Of a stretch of 64,000 nt of DNA, positions 26,951 through 37,422 are shown piece after piece. Source of the DNA: Hirudo medicinalis (Eukaryota > Annelida > Clitellata > Hirudinida > Hirudinidae); contig MPNW01000451.1 in the NCBI GenBank assembly GCA_011800805.1, forward strand, positions 50,652-114,651, written 5' to 3'. The notes under the pieces are model-generated. The model was not told the DNA's origin. It did not search any database and was given only the letters and a program-made list of their open reading frames with translations. Position 1 is the stretch's first letter; each line of letters starts with the position of its first letter. Both the position numbers and the translations under genes were made by a program.

Positions 26951-28623
26951 ATGGACGAAATTAATCTACCAGAAGGTTACGCAGTTGTTCGAAAGATTTG
27001 TCATGATAGGGAGGTGGGGCGACAGAATTAAGTCTTCCAATTTTTCATAAAAATCAGACCAAATGATCAGTTTATTTTGCGATTGCACAGTTCTTATCCT
27101 TGGTTTCAGGACATACTTTTGGTGAAGCGGCGAGCAGAAACCGATTTACTGGTCCTCAAAAAGTTGACAAAAAACGAAGATGAGGTCCAAAATTGTCAGA
27201 TTCAAGATATTGCCAGAATATTTTCGGATAAACCATCTTCTTTTGTCATTTTACTTTTAGATGCCTTCAGCTTGCAAGTAAAGTATTTTAGAGTGAAGTT
27301 ATTGAGCGCTCTTGTCTTTACAAACCATGTATAAAATAGAATGATGTTTTCGTCATCATGGAGTTTCTGGAAGGCCCCAGTTTAAGAAAGCTCATCGTGG
27401 AGAAAGGTCCCTTTGCGGAGAAAACGGCAGTTTTTTATTCAGCCTGCATCCTGACAGCACTGAAGCACATTCACTCCCTAAATATAGTTCATAGGTTTGT
27501 CCGCTTAAAGGTAACTTAAATATTAGGGGTAATTTATAATAATGATTTCTATTACTTTCGTTCGTCATGTTATTTTATTAATCGTTACCATCATAATACT
27601 ATGGTTAGTGTTAATATTAAAAAAACAAAACAATGGCATATCATGCAGGGATGTGGTGAGTGGAAATGTTGTCACTGACAGAGAGGGTTATGCCAAACTT
27701 ATGGATTTTGAATCCTCTAAAATTTACGAGAACATTTATCCTCATTTCTTCATAGACTATACTGGTTTGGGAGACATAACGAAAGACATGCTAATTGGAG
27801 AGGTGAATTACCACAGTTTAAGTTGCAATATTCACCACGGATGATAATAAGATTAAAATTGTTTATTTTTTTAAATTTAAAAGACATGCTTCATGCTCAA
27901 AGGTGTTATGACCGATGTTGTTACTAATGTCATTTAAAAGTAAATTGATGAAAATCCTACTTTAGGATATCCATTACAGACACTTGAGCACCGTAAGGGA
28001 AAAGCTTTCAAGTGTGTCCTATTACTTTCTGAGGCTGGTTGGTTTTTAAATTCATTCCGACTGTCTTGTTTATTTTTACCGATCTGGATGGTTGCGTTAA
28101 ATTACAACTTTGAGTTTAAATTTGGTCTAACTGATGTTAACTAATTCTAAAAGTGGAAAATAGTGCATGTGACCATTTCTGAAGTTATAAGTTTGTTATT
28201 CATTATTGCTTTGAACTAAATATTATGATATAATTTCACTCTTCATCCAAAACTACTGAAACACAAGAACAATGAAGTTTCCCAAGTTGCATGAGCATGC
28301 TACTTAATTATTCCAATAAATTAAATTGTGCTTATGCCTCCAGCTCAGCGTCGTTGAAATGTGCTATGTTTCTTGGAACTGGAGGTTATGCCCCGATGAT
28401 TTTTCTGGCCACGCGTATTTCAGGGTAAGTATTTTAATTTGTGTAACGATATTCAGAGAAACAAAGCAACTTTACCTTTACAACTAATATTAATATAGTT
28501 TGTTAATACTTGATTACTCCTAAGATTATAGACTGGTCGGACTTGGAAAATAGAAGGATAGAACCACCGCGCTTTTGCTCGAGAAGAGCCACAAGAAGAT
28601 TACTACCTGGAAGCACATTTTAG
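26951..28623 (+). CDS. Divergent AGC-type kinase related to PKG; probably inactive, possibly a pseudogene
   Basis: Exons 26951-27013, 27110-27277, 27340-27494 and 27649-27802 join in phase into an N-lobe and half a C-lobe. They give VFVIMEFLEGPSLRKLI, then an alpha-E helix ending SLNIVHR, then DVVSGNVV and REGYAKLMDFESSK. The last resembles PKG (GYAKLVDFGFAK). HRD is kept, but DFG has become DFE, no glycine-rich loop is visible, and the beta-3 lysine is unclear (YAVVRKI). Downstream, a segment at 28349-28424 reads FLGTGGYAPMIF, like the activation segment GTPEYVAPEII. One at 28532-28623 reads DWSDLENRRIEPP, like an AGC C-tail. These cannot be joined in one frame, and the alpha-F to alpha-I region (about 80 residues) is missing. 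So the C-terminal half looks decayed. Confidence 0.45.
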
Positions 28624-28999
28624 ACATCCTTGAAACAAGCTTCTATCCTCATTCGCTCGAAATATTCACTCAAGTAGCGAAGTGCATCATTTTCTCAATG
28701 CCCGACTTCAATTCATAGAAGCAAATAAATTATAAAAATAATCAACCCCACCAACAAAACATATAAGAAGCCAAAGTGCCAACGCATTCTGAATGCTTCA
28801 ATCCACTCGAAATTGCAAGAAAAAACGCCACACAACACAACCAAACAATCCATTCAAGCACCTCTTGAATAAATTTTCCCCACCCTGATCATTTCAGTAA
28901 GTAACAATAACTTATTGCATTCGTGAAAGATCGTATTCATTATTAAAAACAATCCAAGCACATATTTGATCAAATTGCAACCAAATTCCTAAAAAATGT

Positions 29000-30555
29000 T
29001 TAAGCAGTCCTGGCTCTAATGGCAGCTCTCTTTCCGGTGACAGCCTGGAAACCGGACTTGATGCTGGCAACTGAGCACCTGGAGCCACACATCTCACACT
29101 GGAGGAAATACAACCTTGTGTCCTTTTGCAACATGGTCTCGGGAGACTTGCAAGTGTGACATGTCACGTACTCCCCTGAAAGAGAATCAAATTCATTTAA
29201 ATCAGAAATAAGCGATGTAGTCAAGAATCTACATTCAGCACTCACTAATATATCTACGCAACACGCTTTCTATTTGCTTTTGTTGAAATCGGCCCTTTAT
29301 TATCAGCTGAGAATTTCCATCCAAAGAACCACTGGAATGGAAAGGTTACAATCAACAACCAAACATTAAACATAAGCCAATGCAAACACACCTTGTTCCC
29401 AACTCAGACAGGAGGAAGGCAAGCAAGTGTTTTGGCTGCCTGTGAAGCCTGAAAGAGAAAATGCATTATTAAAATATTAATAAACAGTTTAATCATCTAA
29501 AGTTTAATTTTTACATTTTACAAATTTCTGCAAAGTTGCAAAACGATGTTTTCTTCGTGCCCACTCTCATGACTTGTGGAGGCTTCATGACAAACTTCCT
29601 CTTCTCTCCTGCAATCATGTCAGGATTCTTCTCCCTCATGATTTCAAACACTCGGGATAAAAGCTGCAGAAAATAAGTCACAAAATGCACGTCAATCTAA
29701 ACAGTAAGCGGGTTCTTTCCATGCTAACCTCTTCATAGGTGTAATCATTCTCTGATTGCTCAGTCACCTCTTGTGTTCCATCAACCTCATCTATGTTTAG
29801 TAATGAGAAATATTAGCTTGCCACCCCCTTTCAATCTTATTTGTTCACATTTGGTTACCTTTCTCAGCTGCAGTTTCAGTCAAGGTCTTGTCCTTCTTCT
29901 TTTTCTTCTTCTTGACGGAGAAGTCAATGGTATCGTCATCACCACCCATTTGTTGCTTCTCTTCAACCTCTGCTTCCTCATTTCCCTGTTGCTCCTAATC
30001 AAAATAGATGATTATTGAAATTAACGAATGTTTGTGGGAACCATGGATCTGAACACTTACAGGGAGAGCTGATGCAATTTCAGAAAGATCTAATGGCTTC
30101 TTCTTCTTCTTCTTCTTTTTGTCTAAAGTCAAATCTGTTGAAAACAACTGCAGTATTAAATGTCACACATTTTATGCACCTATTACCTACAACATATATT
30201 TATGCTTAGTAATAGCCCTCAGTTATAAATGATCTTTCAAAACAATTTCTCGAATTAAGACAAAACAATATTTAAAAAAAATAAACCACGATTTTCAGAA
30301 TAGTAACCTAATAAATCTCCACCATCTGCATCAATTTCTTCAGAAGGTTTATCGTTAGAGGGGATCTCTGCTTGCACTGGAACATCCTCTAACGTTGTAT
30401 CATTTTCATCCATTCCAAATGGCTTCTTCTTCTTCTTTTTCTTCGCCAAAGTAGGGTCAAAAACGTCCTAAATGCGCCAGGTTTTGAGACAACTTAGGCC
30501 GAAGTAATAAGGGGATAATATGTTTAAAATTTGAATATACCTGTTCGTCTGTCAT
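29000..30555 (-). CDS. EIF2S2: Translation initiation factor eIF2 subunit beta, 9 exons
   Basis: Beta subunit of the eIF2 GTPase that delivers initiator tRNA to the 40S ribosome; binds eIF5 and eIF2B. Exons from the 5' end: 30555-30541 (MTDEQ), 30467-30308, 30134-30061, 29994-29859, 29790-29729, 29663-29515, 29448-29392, 29331-29246, 29175-29000. Phases agree, giving 304 aa (human 333). Three lysine blocks (seven or eight Lys each, in exons 2-4) are the K-boxes that bind eIF5/eIF2B-epsilon. The conserved core reads [19 protein letters not shown], followed by [17 protein letters not shown]. The C-terminal C2-C2 zinc finger is intact (CHTC ... CEMC), followed by [13 protein letters not shown]. 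It is head to head with MRPL28, 407 bp apart. Confidence 0.97.
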
Positions 30556-30962
30556 GCTTGTAATAGATAGAAATATTTACTGGACTTAATCCAATCTCTG
30601 TATATTCGGTTGGCAGTAAGGAAACAGGCACATAAGTTACGATGCGTCAATGACTTAAAAATCGACCACTACGGAAAGATAAGATTTTGTGTTTAATTTT
30701 GTAAAGTACAATTTTTTATCAACTTATTTGTATATTTAAAAATTAAATGTTTAAATATTGCATATTCTGAAAGTTAATCAAATGTAATATAAAGTAATGA
30801 AAATAAATAAAATAATATTACACATTTTCACTAATTCAAAATTAATTTTGTTTAAATTATTTATATGCAATAACAACTATTACTGCGATATTCATCAATG
30901 ACTTTGTCCATGCTTTGCTCTAGTCTGGTGCTTCTTGTTTTTCGTTTAGTACTCGATAAGAA
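30556..30962. promoter_or_regulatory. Putative bidirectional promoter, EIF2S2 / MRPL28
   Basis: 407 bp separate the divergent start codons of two housekeeping translation genes. No clear TATA box serves both. The region is AT-rich. The assignment comes from arrangement only. Confidence 0.5.
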
Positions 30963-31799
30963 ATGGCTGCTGCTGGAAACGTCATGAAAGGATGTGGTAA
31001 GCAATTTATGACAAATATGCAAAAGTTGCATCGAGGTATTTGGCCCTGGACAAAAGGTTTAAAATCCCGTCTGCCACTGCATTATAAGATTCAATACACA
31101 GAAACATGGATGAAAACACCTGAGCCTGTGCACTACGTAAAGGAGACTCGTAAATATATTCCTGATGAGAATGGTTTGCCTGTCAGAGTACAACAAATAC
31201 CTATCGAACTTACTTTCCCTGTCGAAGCCGATCATGGTCTATGGGGAGGAGAAGGCTTTATTGCTGGTCTTAGGAAGAAAAACAACAAGATGTTCAAGCC
31301 AAGAGTGCCTAAGATCTGGATGCCTTATTTGACAAGAAGAGTTTTGTACAGCGAAATTCTTGATAAATACTTTGATGTAACTGTGACTTTGAGAACTCTA
31401 AATTTAATTGATGAATGTTTTGGCTTTGATAACTACATTCTGAAGACACATCAAATTGATTTGAAATCTAAATTTGGCATGACTCTGAAACGAGAAATGC
31501 TCATTGCTCTTGCAAACAAGTCCTTTTATCCCAATGATCCTGAGTTGCATGCTGCTGTATATGAGAAGTATAAGAAATTTGAAATTCCATTGGAAGAAGC
31601 AGAATGGGTTGGCCTTTCGTTGCAAGAAGCCGAACGGAAGCAGCACGAAATCGAGGAAGCTGAAAGGACGAACACGCTTAAACCTCTCAAATGTTCTTTT
31701 GCTGACACACTTCTGGCAGACATCAAGGAGATGGATTTAAATGAATCAAAGGACAAAAAAGGCATTTTAGAAATGATTAATCCATTCAAGAAAAGCTAA
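30963..31799 (+). CDS. MRPL28: Mitochondrial large ribosomal subunit protein bL28m, single exon
   Basis: Component of the mitochondrial 39S ribosomal subunit. One uninterrupted frame of 278 aa (human 256), unusual in this intron-rich window. Family landmarks in order: SRLPLHYK near the start, TPEPVHYVKETRKYIP, LTFPVEADHGLWGGEGFI, RRVLYSEILDKYFDVTVTLR, LNLIDECFGFDNYILKT, DLKSKFGMTLKREMLIALA, and a C-terminal alpha-helical part with FEIPLEEAEWVGLSLQEAE. The N-terminus (MAAAGNVMKGCGKQFMTNMQK) is basic, without acidic residues, consistent with a mitochondrial targeting signal. A poly(A) signal AATAAA lies at about 31832. The lack of introns might mark an old retrocopy replacing the parent, but there is no poly(A) scar, so this is only an inference. 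Confidence 0.93.
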   Translation: MAAAGNVMKGCGKQFMTNMQKLHRGIWPWTKGLKSRLPLHYKIQYTETWMKTPEPVHYVKETRKYIPDENGLPVRVQQIPIELTFPVEADHGLWGGEGFIAGLRKKNNKMFKPRVPKIWMPYLTRRVLYSEILDKYFDVTVTLRTLNLIDECFGFDNYILKTHQIDLKSKFGMTLKREMLIALANKSFYPNDPELHAAVYEKYKKFEIPLEEAEWVGLSLQEAERKQHEIEEAERTNTLKPLKCSFADTLLADIKEMDLNESKDKKGILEMINPFKKS

Positions 31800-32819
31800 C
31801 ATTTCTATGGTAGACTTTCAATTATCATTTTAATAAACTGTGAACAATGGTTTTACAGGTGCATTTGTTTAATTGGTTAGGATACCAACAACCAGTAATT
31901 CTGGACTTCCTTCTCATATAGTTTTGGAGATTTTTTGTGACTGGTCAGCAAGACCACCACGATCAACTTTAGTGCGGGCTACCTGATTAGCAACTAATCA
32001 TTAAATTGCTCGACATGGATGCATTGGCATTGCAGACCTCCACGATCCATTGGTCAATTTTTTTAGGGTTGGCACTACATTTATAGTTGTGAAAAGTAGG
32101 TGCGACGTGCACACATAGTGACAATAAATGGTAATATTTTACTGACCGATTTAATGCAGCTAAATCTAGATTTTGTTTTTGGTGGTGACACTCCTGCTTC
32201 CTGGTCAGGCTTCTCGCGTGACAGCAGTGCGAGATCCCGGGCCGCTCAAAACTTAGGGTTTTTCGTTTGTTTGTCCGAGTTTGCAATATTTCCAAAAGGT
32301 TCGACAATTTAGGGAGGCTGTGTTTGACTGCATGGAGAGGGTCAAGCCGTGATTTAGTTTAGAATTTTAAGTTAGTTGGCAGGTGTGCCCAAAATTCAAT
32401 GAATCAAGTGTGACTTGATAAATCTTTATTGTTCCAGTCAGTTTTCAAAATGTTTCAAAGATTTTTAAGTGTTGAAAATCAATTTTTAAAAAAAGTAATA
32501 TTAAAGTAATTTAATAAATCAAAATTTTGAGAGTGTAGATTGCAACTAAGTGTTCTGAAAAACATGATTCTTCTTTGGATGATTATAAGTTGTCAAGTAG
32601 GTGATCAAACTGGAGTCCGAATGATGTTAGTTATTTTCAGTAAAGGAGGAATCTTCGTCTCCTCCTTCCTAGTTCAAGTTCAAGTTCAAGGTCATCCAAG
32701 TAGTCGTAATAAAAGGGCCACTGAAATCAAAGTTGGAATTGATTGGGGGAGGATAATTCATTGACTCCAAGCTACAACTTAGAAATTGAAGAGCACTAAG
32801 GAGATCTTAAGATGTGGGT
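31800..32819. other. Intergenic region between MRPL28 and SPATA6 3' ends
   Basis: Convergent spacer without a supported gene. It contains four contiguous hexamers at 32671-32694 (three AGTTCA, then AGGTCA) that resemble nuclear-receptor half-sites. Confidence 0.5.
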
Positions 32820-34518
32820 TCATACCCTATAGTAGGACTTCATCTTCTCCAGCAATTCCAACCTTTCCATGGATCTGTTCCTCCTAAGTGCCCTGTCAAT
32901 CCTGGCTCTGATAAGGTCCATCTGAGTGGTGTAGTCATCATGATATCTGCTCAATGATGGTTGATGATCAAGATTGTTCACAAATTCCTGACTTCCTGTC
33001 ATTTAAGAATCCTGTTTACTATTCCAGATTTCAGTTATGCAAAGATAATTGCTATTTGTTGAATGTGAAAAGTAAACCTGGTTCGTTGTTTGCGTAACTG
33101 CTGTCGAAATTCTGGAAAAGAACAAATTTAATACTTAGAAGCAATGAAGTTATTCAGAATTGAACTGACCTTTGTAGGACTGAGACTTCGAGATCTTGTC
33201 AATAGTCTTCTGTCAGATCTTCTTTCTGAGGACCTTGGTCTTATTCTTGGGTACAGAGGAGATGGCTTCCTTGCCACCAAATCATCTTCAACCTTTAAAG
33301 CATTTTGCATCTTTTCTTAGGATAAATAAGTTTAATAAGATAAATAGCAACTAATATGAACTATGAACCTTTCTGACAACAAATGGAGGTCTGTCTTGAA
33401 GTGACTTAGATGTGGAAGCATAAAAATCGTCACTGATGTAATTGGCATCGTCATTCATATCATCAAATCTCGTTTTCGACTTCAAGGCAGAGGATAGTGT
33501 GGATCGACCGTATGACTTGAGTGGGCTCGAAGATCTGCATTTGAGACAAGTTTAACTCTGTGTTCATCAAGTTAATGTTTTCTAATAATACCTTTGATTT
33601 CTCTTCCCTGTAATCTGGAATTCAATAAAGATTTTATTGATCAGAACATTTAAAAAAAAAGGTTAAAAATAATTTACAATCCAAAAATGATATAGTACAT
33701 TATTTGGCCAATATCCATCTGTGTCATGGTGGACAGAGGAATTTCTTGCAGTCAGGTAACCAAGTGGGTTGGAAAGAGATGAAGTTTCATGGATGACAGT
33801 TTTTGTCGAAAACTCCATTCTTGGACTGATGCCCTGAAACAGAGAAGGTTGTCCAACAAATACATCATTAACTGATGAAGTGCTGGGTTATTACTGGGAA
33901 ACTGAGACTCCTTTCCATCACAATTTCACGTCCATTAAGTCCATAAGAGAATGTAAAGTAAGGAGAGGGATAGAGGAATATCTTGGCATTTGATTCATAC
34001 CATGCTAACAACCGGCCTTCCAGAAAAAGACTGGACAGTTGCAGAAGTTCAATGCGGATGGTTTCCTCTAAATCATCAAACAAACTTTAAAAGTATACAA
34101 ATGATTGACCATTTAATGCCAAGCATACAAACCCAATAATTTGTCTGCTATTTGAGATGGTTCATAGGCTGAATAAAATACCTATTCAATAAAATTTAAC
34201 TATTAGGAATGTTTTGAGGGGTTATGAAAAAAGAAACACACTGTATCCATAAGTAAGAAAACTCACTTTATCGAACTTTAGTTTGTCGTGAAAAAGCAGA
34301 GGAAATACTGATCCAGCCATTCTGGTTTGTCGAACTTGTCCAAACAAACTTACAGAGATGAATACATCGTCTCTCTTGGGCAGCCATGTTCCCGGGCTGG
34401 TCACCTGGTGAAATTAAAAAAACAACCCAACTCATTAACTCGTACCGGTGTTTAGCAATTCTGCACAAACCGCTCTGATGTCGATCTCGACGAAACAGCG
34501 CAAAGACTTCGTGGCCAT
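32820..34518 (-). CDS. SPATA6: Spermatogenesis-associated protein 6, 10 exons
   Basis: Protein of the sperm connecting piece (head-tail junction) in mammals. Exons from the 5' end: 34518-34471 (MATKSLRCFVEIDIRA), 34404-34267, 34181-34133, 34067-33895, 33833-33678, 33614-33592, 33534-33369, 33310-33170, 33111-33078, 32995-32820. All phases match, giving 367 aa (human 488). The conserved N-terminal C2-like domain reads VTSPGTWLPKRDDVFISVSL, then FPLLFHDKLKFDKVF, EETIRIELLQL, and the hallmark SLSFPGISPRMEFSTKT. The rest is basic and serine/arginine-rich, including RPPFVVRK and RSRSLSPTK, as in the family. The final exon ends SYYRV at a stop just after a possible donor, so one more 3' exon cannot be excluded. 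Function in this animal is inferred from the family. Confidence 0.9.
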
Positions 34519-35983
34519 TACATATAAAAACTACATGAAGTATCGGAAGACAAACAACATGGCAAATCTTATAGGCACCAGTCAAGGCGGTAACCATGGA
34601 GACATTAGGTGAGCTCTGAGGGAAGAATATTTTGTTTAACAAATATAAATATTTTTATGTCAACGAAGACTTATAAATTCTCAACTTTCTGTGACTATTT
34701 AATGTTTAGAATTTACTTAAACTGTTCAAGATGAGAAATAGTTAGATTGGACTAAAACTTTAAACACACTTTAACGATAATATCTATCAACAATTGCATA
34801 ATTATTAGAACTTAATGAACATCTTCGCCTAGTCGTGAAATCAAACTGTCACTGTCAAAAGAACAGTTTACAATTGAAGCCCAGTTTCAAGTCCAGCATG
34901 TCCGTCGACAAGATGGCTGACATATAGATTGTCTATTTGACTCTATGTACAGCTTTGTTTTCAAGTCAACAAACCATTCCGTTTAACTTCCAACTGCCAC
35001 AGAAGAATCAGCCAACACCAGCGCGTAATGACATTTCAATTCGTAGCTGGCCTGTCCTCTGCTGAAAAGGAGTTTATCGTTGCCTGTTCATCGGTCCTTT
35101 TCATTATTCTTGACGTATTGAATATGAAGTCTGGATTTCGATGTCAGGCTGTTTTGCTAATATATCGATAATTGTGTCATGAAAACTATCAAAATAATTT
35201 TTTTCTAGGAATATTTCTGAAGATCTTTAGTTTTAAAATTTCTCCTGAATGTTTGCAGTTATGCACGCACAAGCGAATCCTATCAACGGTTTTTGGAGTT
35301 ACATTTTTCTTTCATCTTAAGCGGAGTCGTCGAGATAACGTAATTAAAAGTCGCCATCATCTTCCCAGAACATATGTTTCTTCCGGAGTCATATAATAAA
35401 ACATTATCAGACATAAAAAAGGACAAAAGACATCTTGTCGAGGCTTCCAAACTGTGTTCTGTCGCCTAATGACGAAACAATGGCTACTTGTTCATGAGTT
35501 TCAATCCGTCCCCCATAAACATCAGAGTGACACATTTGGCCTGTCTTCGTGAGCATATTGACTACAAAATGTTCGAGATGGCTATCTAGCAGACCACTGA
35601 TTAATACAAATGCTCTTCGAGATAGCAAGCAAACGTTCTGGTCATGTGATCGAAAGATGCCAGGGATGAAGAGAGTTTATAACTTCTTCTCAACATTGAG
35701 TGAAAATTGTAAAAAATAACCAGCAGAATGCTTTACACGTTAAAGTGGTTTTTATTTATTTTAAATCGCAAATCATTTCAGCAAGCAATTCGAATGTTAG
35801 TATTTAATTATTATTTAATCCGACTTAAAACCAAAAAATCTTGCGAGGAAATCTCAAGAAAGAGCTTATCTGAAGAAGGACATAATTTCTATTAAAAGAC
35901 TCGTCTGCTTAATTTGCCGCTCGATGAAGATAACACATTAGCAGCGCAAGATGATGCAGATAGCATCTTCTTTTGCCGAGACG

Positions 35984-36028
35984 TGACGTCGGAAACAAGA
36001 TGACGTCATCAGGAAAGCACGTGACGTG
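35984..36028. promoter_or_regulatory. Cluster of CRE/ATF-type sites and an E-box
   Basis: TGACGTC at 35984, palindromic TGACGTCA at 36001-36008, CACGTG at 36018-36023 and TGACGTG overlapping it to 36028. The elements lie within 45 bp, 1.4 kb upstream of the TBX20 start. Binding is inferred from consensus only. Confidence 0.4.
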
Positions 36029-36464
36029 TGGCAAATTTAAGTGCGATAACACGTTGGATTCGTTAGTGGGGTTTGAGGGCTGTGATTGTTTGAGGGGTGA
36101 GTTGATGGGGTCTGAAGGGATTGGCCAATGGCGACTGTCCTAATGAGGTGATGATGATGATGATGACGACGCCAATAACAGCCATGGTGATGATTATGAT
36201 GATGTTCATAAGTGGTGATGTTGATAGTGACGATAACGAAAGCATTGCATTTTCTGCAAAAAGCAATGCTCCAAATAATTTATTAAAAATTATTTCAAAA
36301 AGGAAACAACAATTACGTTCGCATTTGTTATCAATTTAACTTTTCAACAAAGTCTCAAAAACTTACAATTTTGGAAGTTGATTAAAAACATTTCGAAGAA
36401 AAAAATTGAAACGTAAAATCATTTCAAATCACGGATTGGTGGCTGAAGTTGTACGGACATTTCA

Positions 36465-36596
36465 ATGCGTGGAATTGTGCTGATTTCTATCAGTTTCCAT
36501 CTGGTCCTTGCACGCACGCACACCGGCACAAGTTTGCCAATCATGGAGATTCAAATCCCAGAAAGGCGGGATCTCAGCCTCGTGGTCATCCAATGA
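36465..36596 (+). CDS. Possible 43-residue peptide with signal-like N-terminus (weak)
   Basis: ATG 36465 opens MRGIVLISISFHLVLA, which looks like a signal peptide, followed by a short polar tail and a stop at 36594. It has no cysteines, no homology that I recognise and no clear splice continuation. It may be chance. Confidence 0.18.
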   Translation: MRGIVLISISFHLVLARTHTGTSLPIMEIQIPERRDLSLVVIQ

Positions 36597-37422
36597 GAAC
36601 GTGCAGACCCCACTGTCCAGTCAGGTTCACCACCACGTATTAAACTTGTCTTTAATTTCCCTGTAATCCTTGCCAATAATTTCTACTTTTAAATTATTTT
36701 TCGTTTATTAGTGCAATTGTGGATGCAATCAAATTAAATATTGGGTCACTTTATGGAAAACTTGTTTGTATCCGACATGTGATTTTATTCTTGTGACATT
36801 TTGCGGAAATAACTACTCGGTTTAATCACATGTTGTGAGTCAATTCTGCTCGAAGTTAACGTTTCGTTACATTAAAATAATTATTTTCATTTGAAATTGC
36901 TGTTTAAAATGCTCAAACTGCCGTCAAGAGAAGTGAATGAGTTGAATTAAATCATTAATTTATAATGACATTAAAATATAAAAAAATGTAGCAAAATAAA
37001 ACTGAATGCAATTCTCGGCCAATTAAGTTGATGTTGAAGGCTTCCATACGGAAGTTAGCAGGTCAGCAGTCAGTCCGTGGAACCAATGGCGCTTTAAGAC
37101 TCGCAAAACCAGATGGCCGAGGAGCGTTGAAACATGTGAACGTGGTTGGTGCTCCTTCATTCCATTGGATGGAAGAGTTGCTGGAGATTATTTAAGAATC
37201 ACTCCCTCGCCGGTTTCAGACGTTCGTGTTGAAGTTCTTCATTCGCGCTGATTTCCTGATAAACTTTTAAGAGACGTTTTGAGGTTTATTGTAATAAAAT
37301 ATAGCATTACAGTAAAATATAATATTACCACTAAATATAGCTTGAACAATAAATTCCTTGTTTTTCGATTTGAGCTTGTGCTAAAGTTGTTTTTAAGACG
37401 AGTTGAATTTCAATCCTTGTTG

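Larger units (their letters stand above)
34519..37422. other. 2.9 kb spacer upstream of SPATA6 and TBX20
   Basis: Divergent spacer with both promoters. It holds a GAT microsatellite near 36147-36205, a CRE/E-box cluster (35984-36028) and a weak secreted-peptide frame (36465-36596). A minus-strand open frame at 35407-35628 has no splice support or recognisable match. Confidence 0.5.

Noticed and set aside
35407..35628. Minus-strand 73-codon frame with protein-like composition
   Set aside because: No start context, splice sites or family match; too short to support alone.
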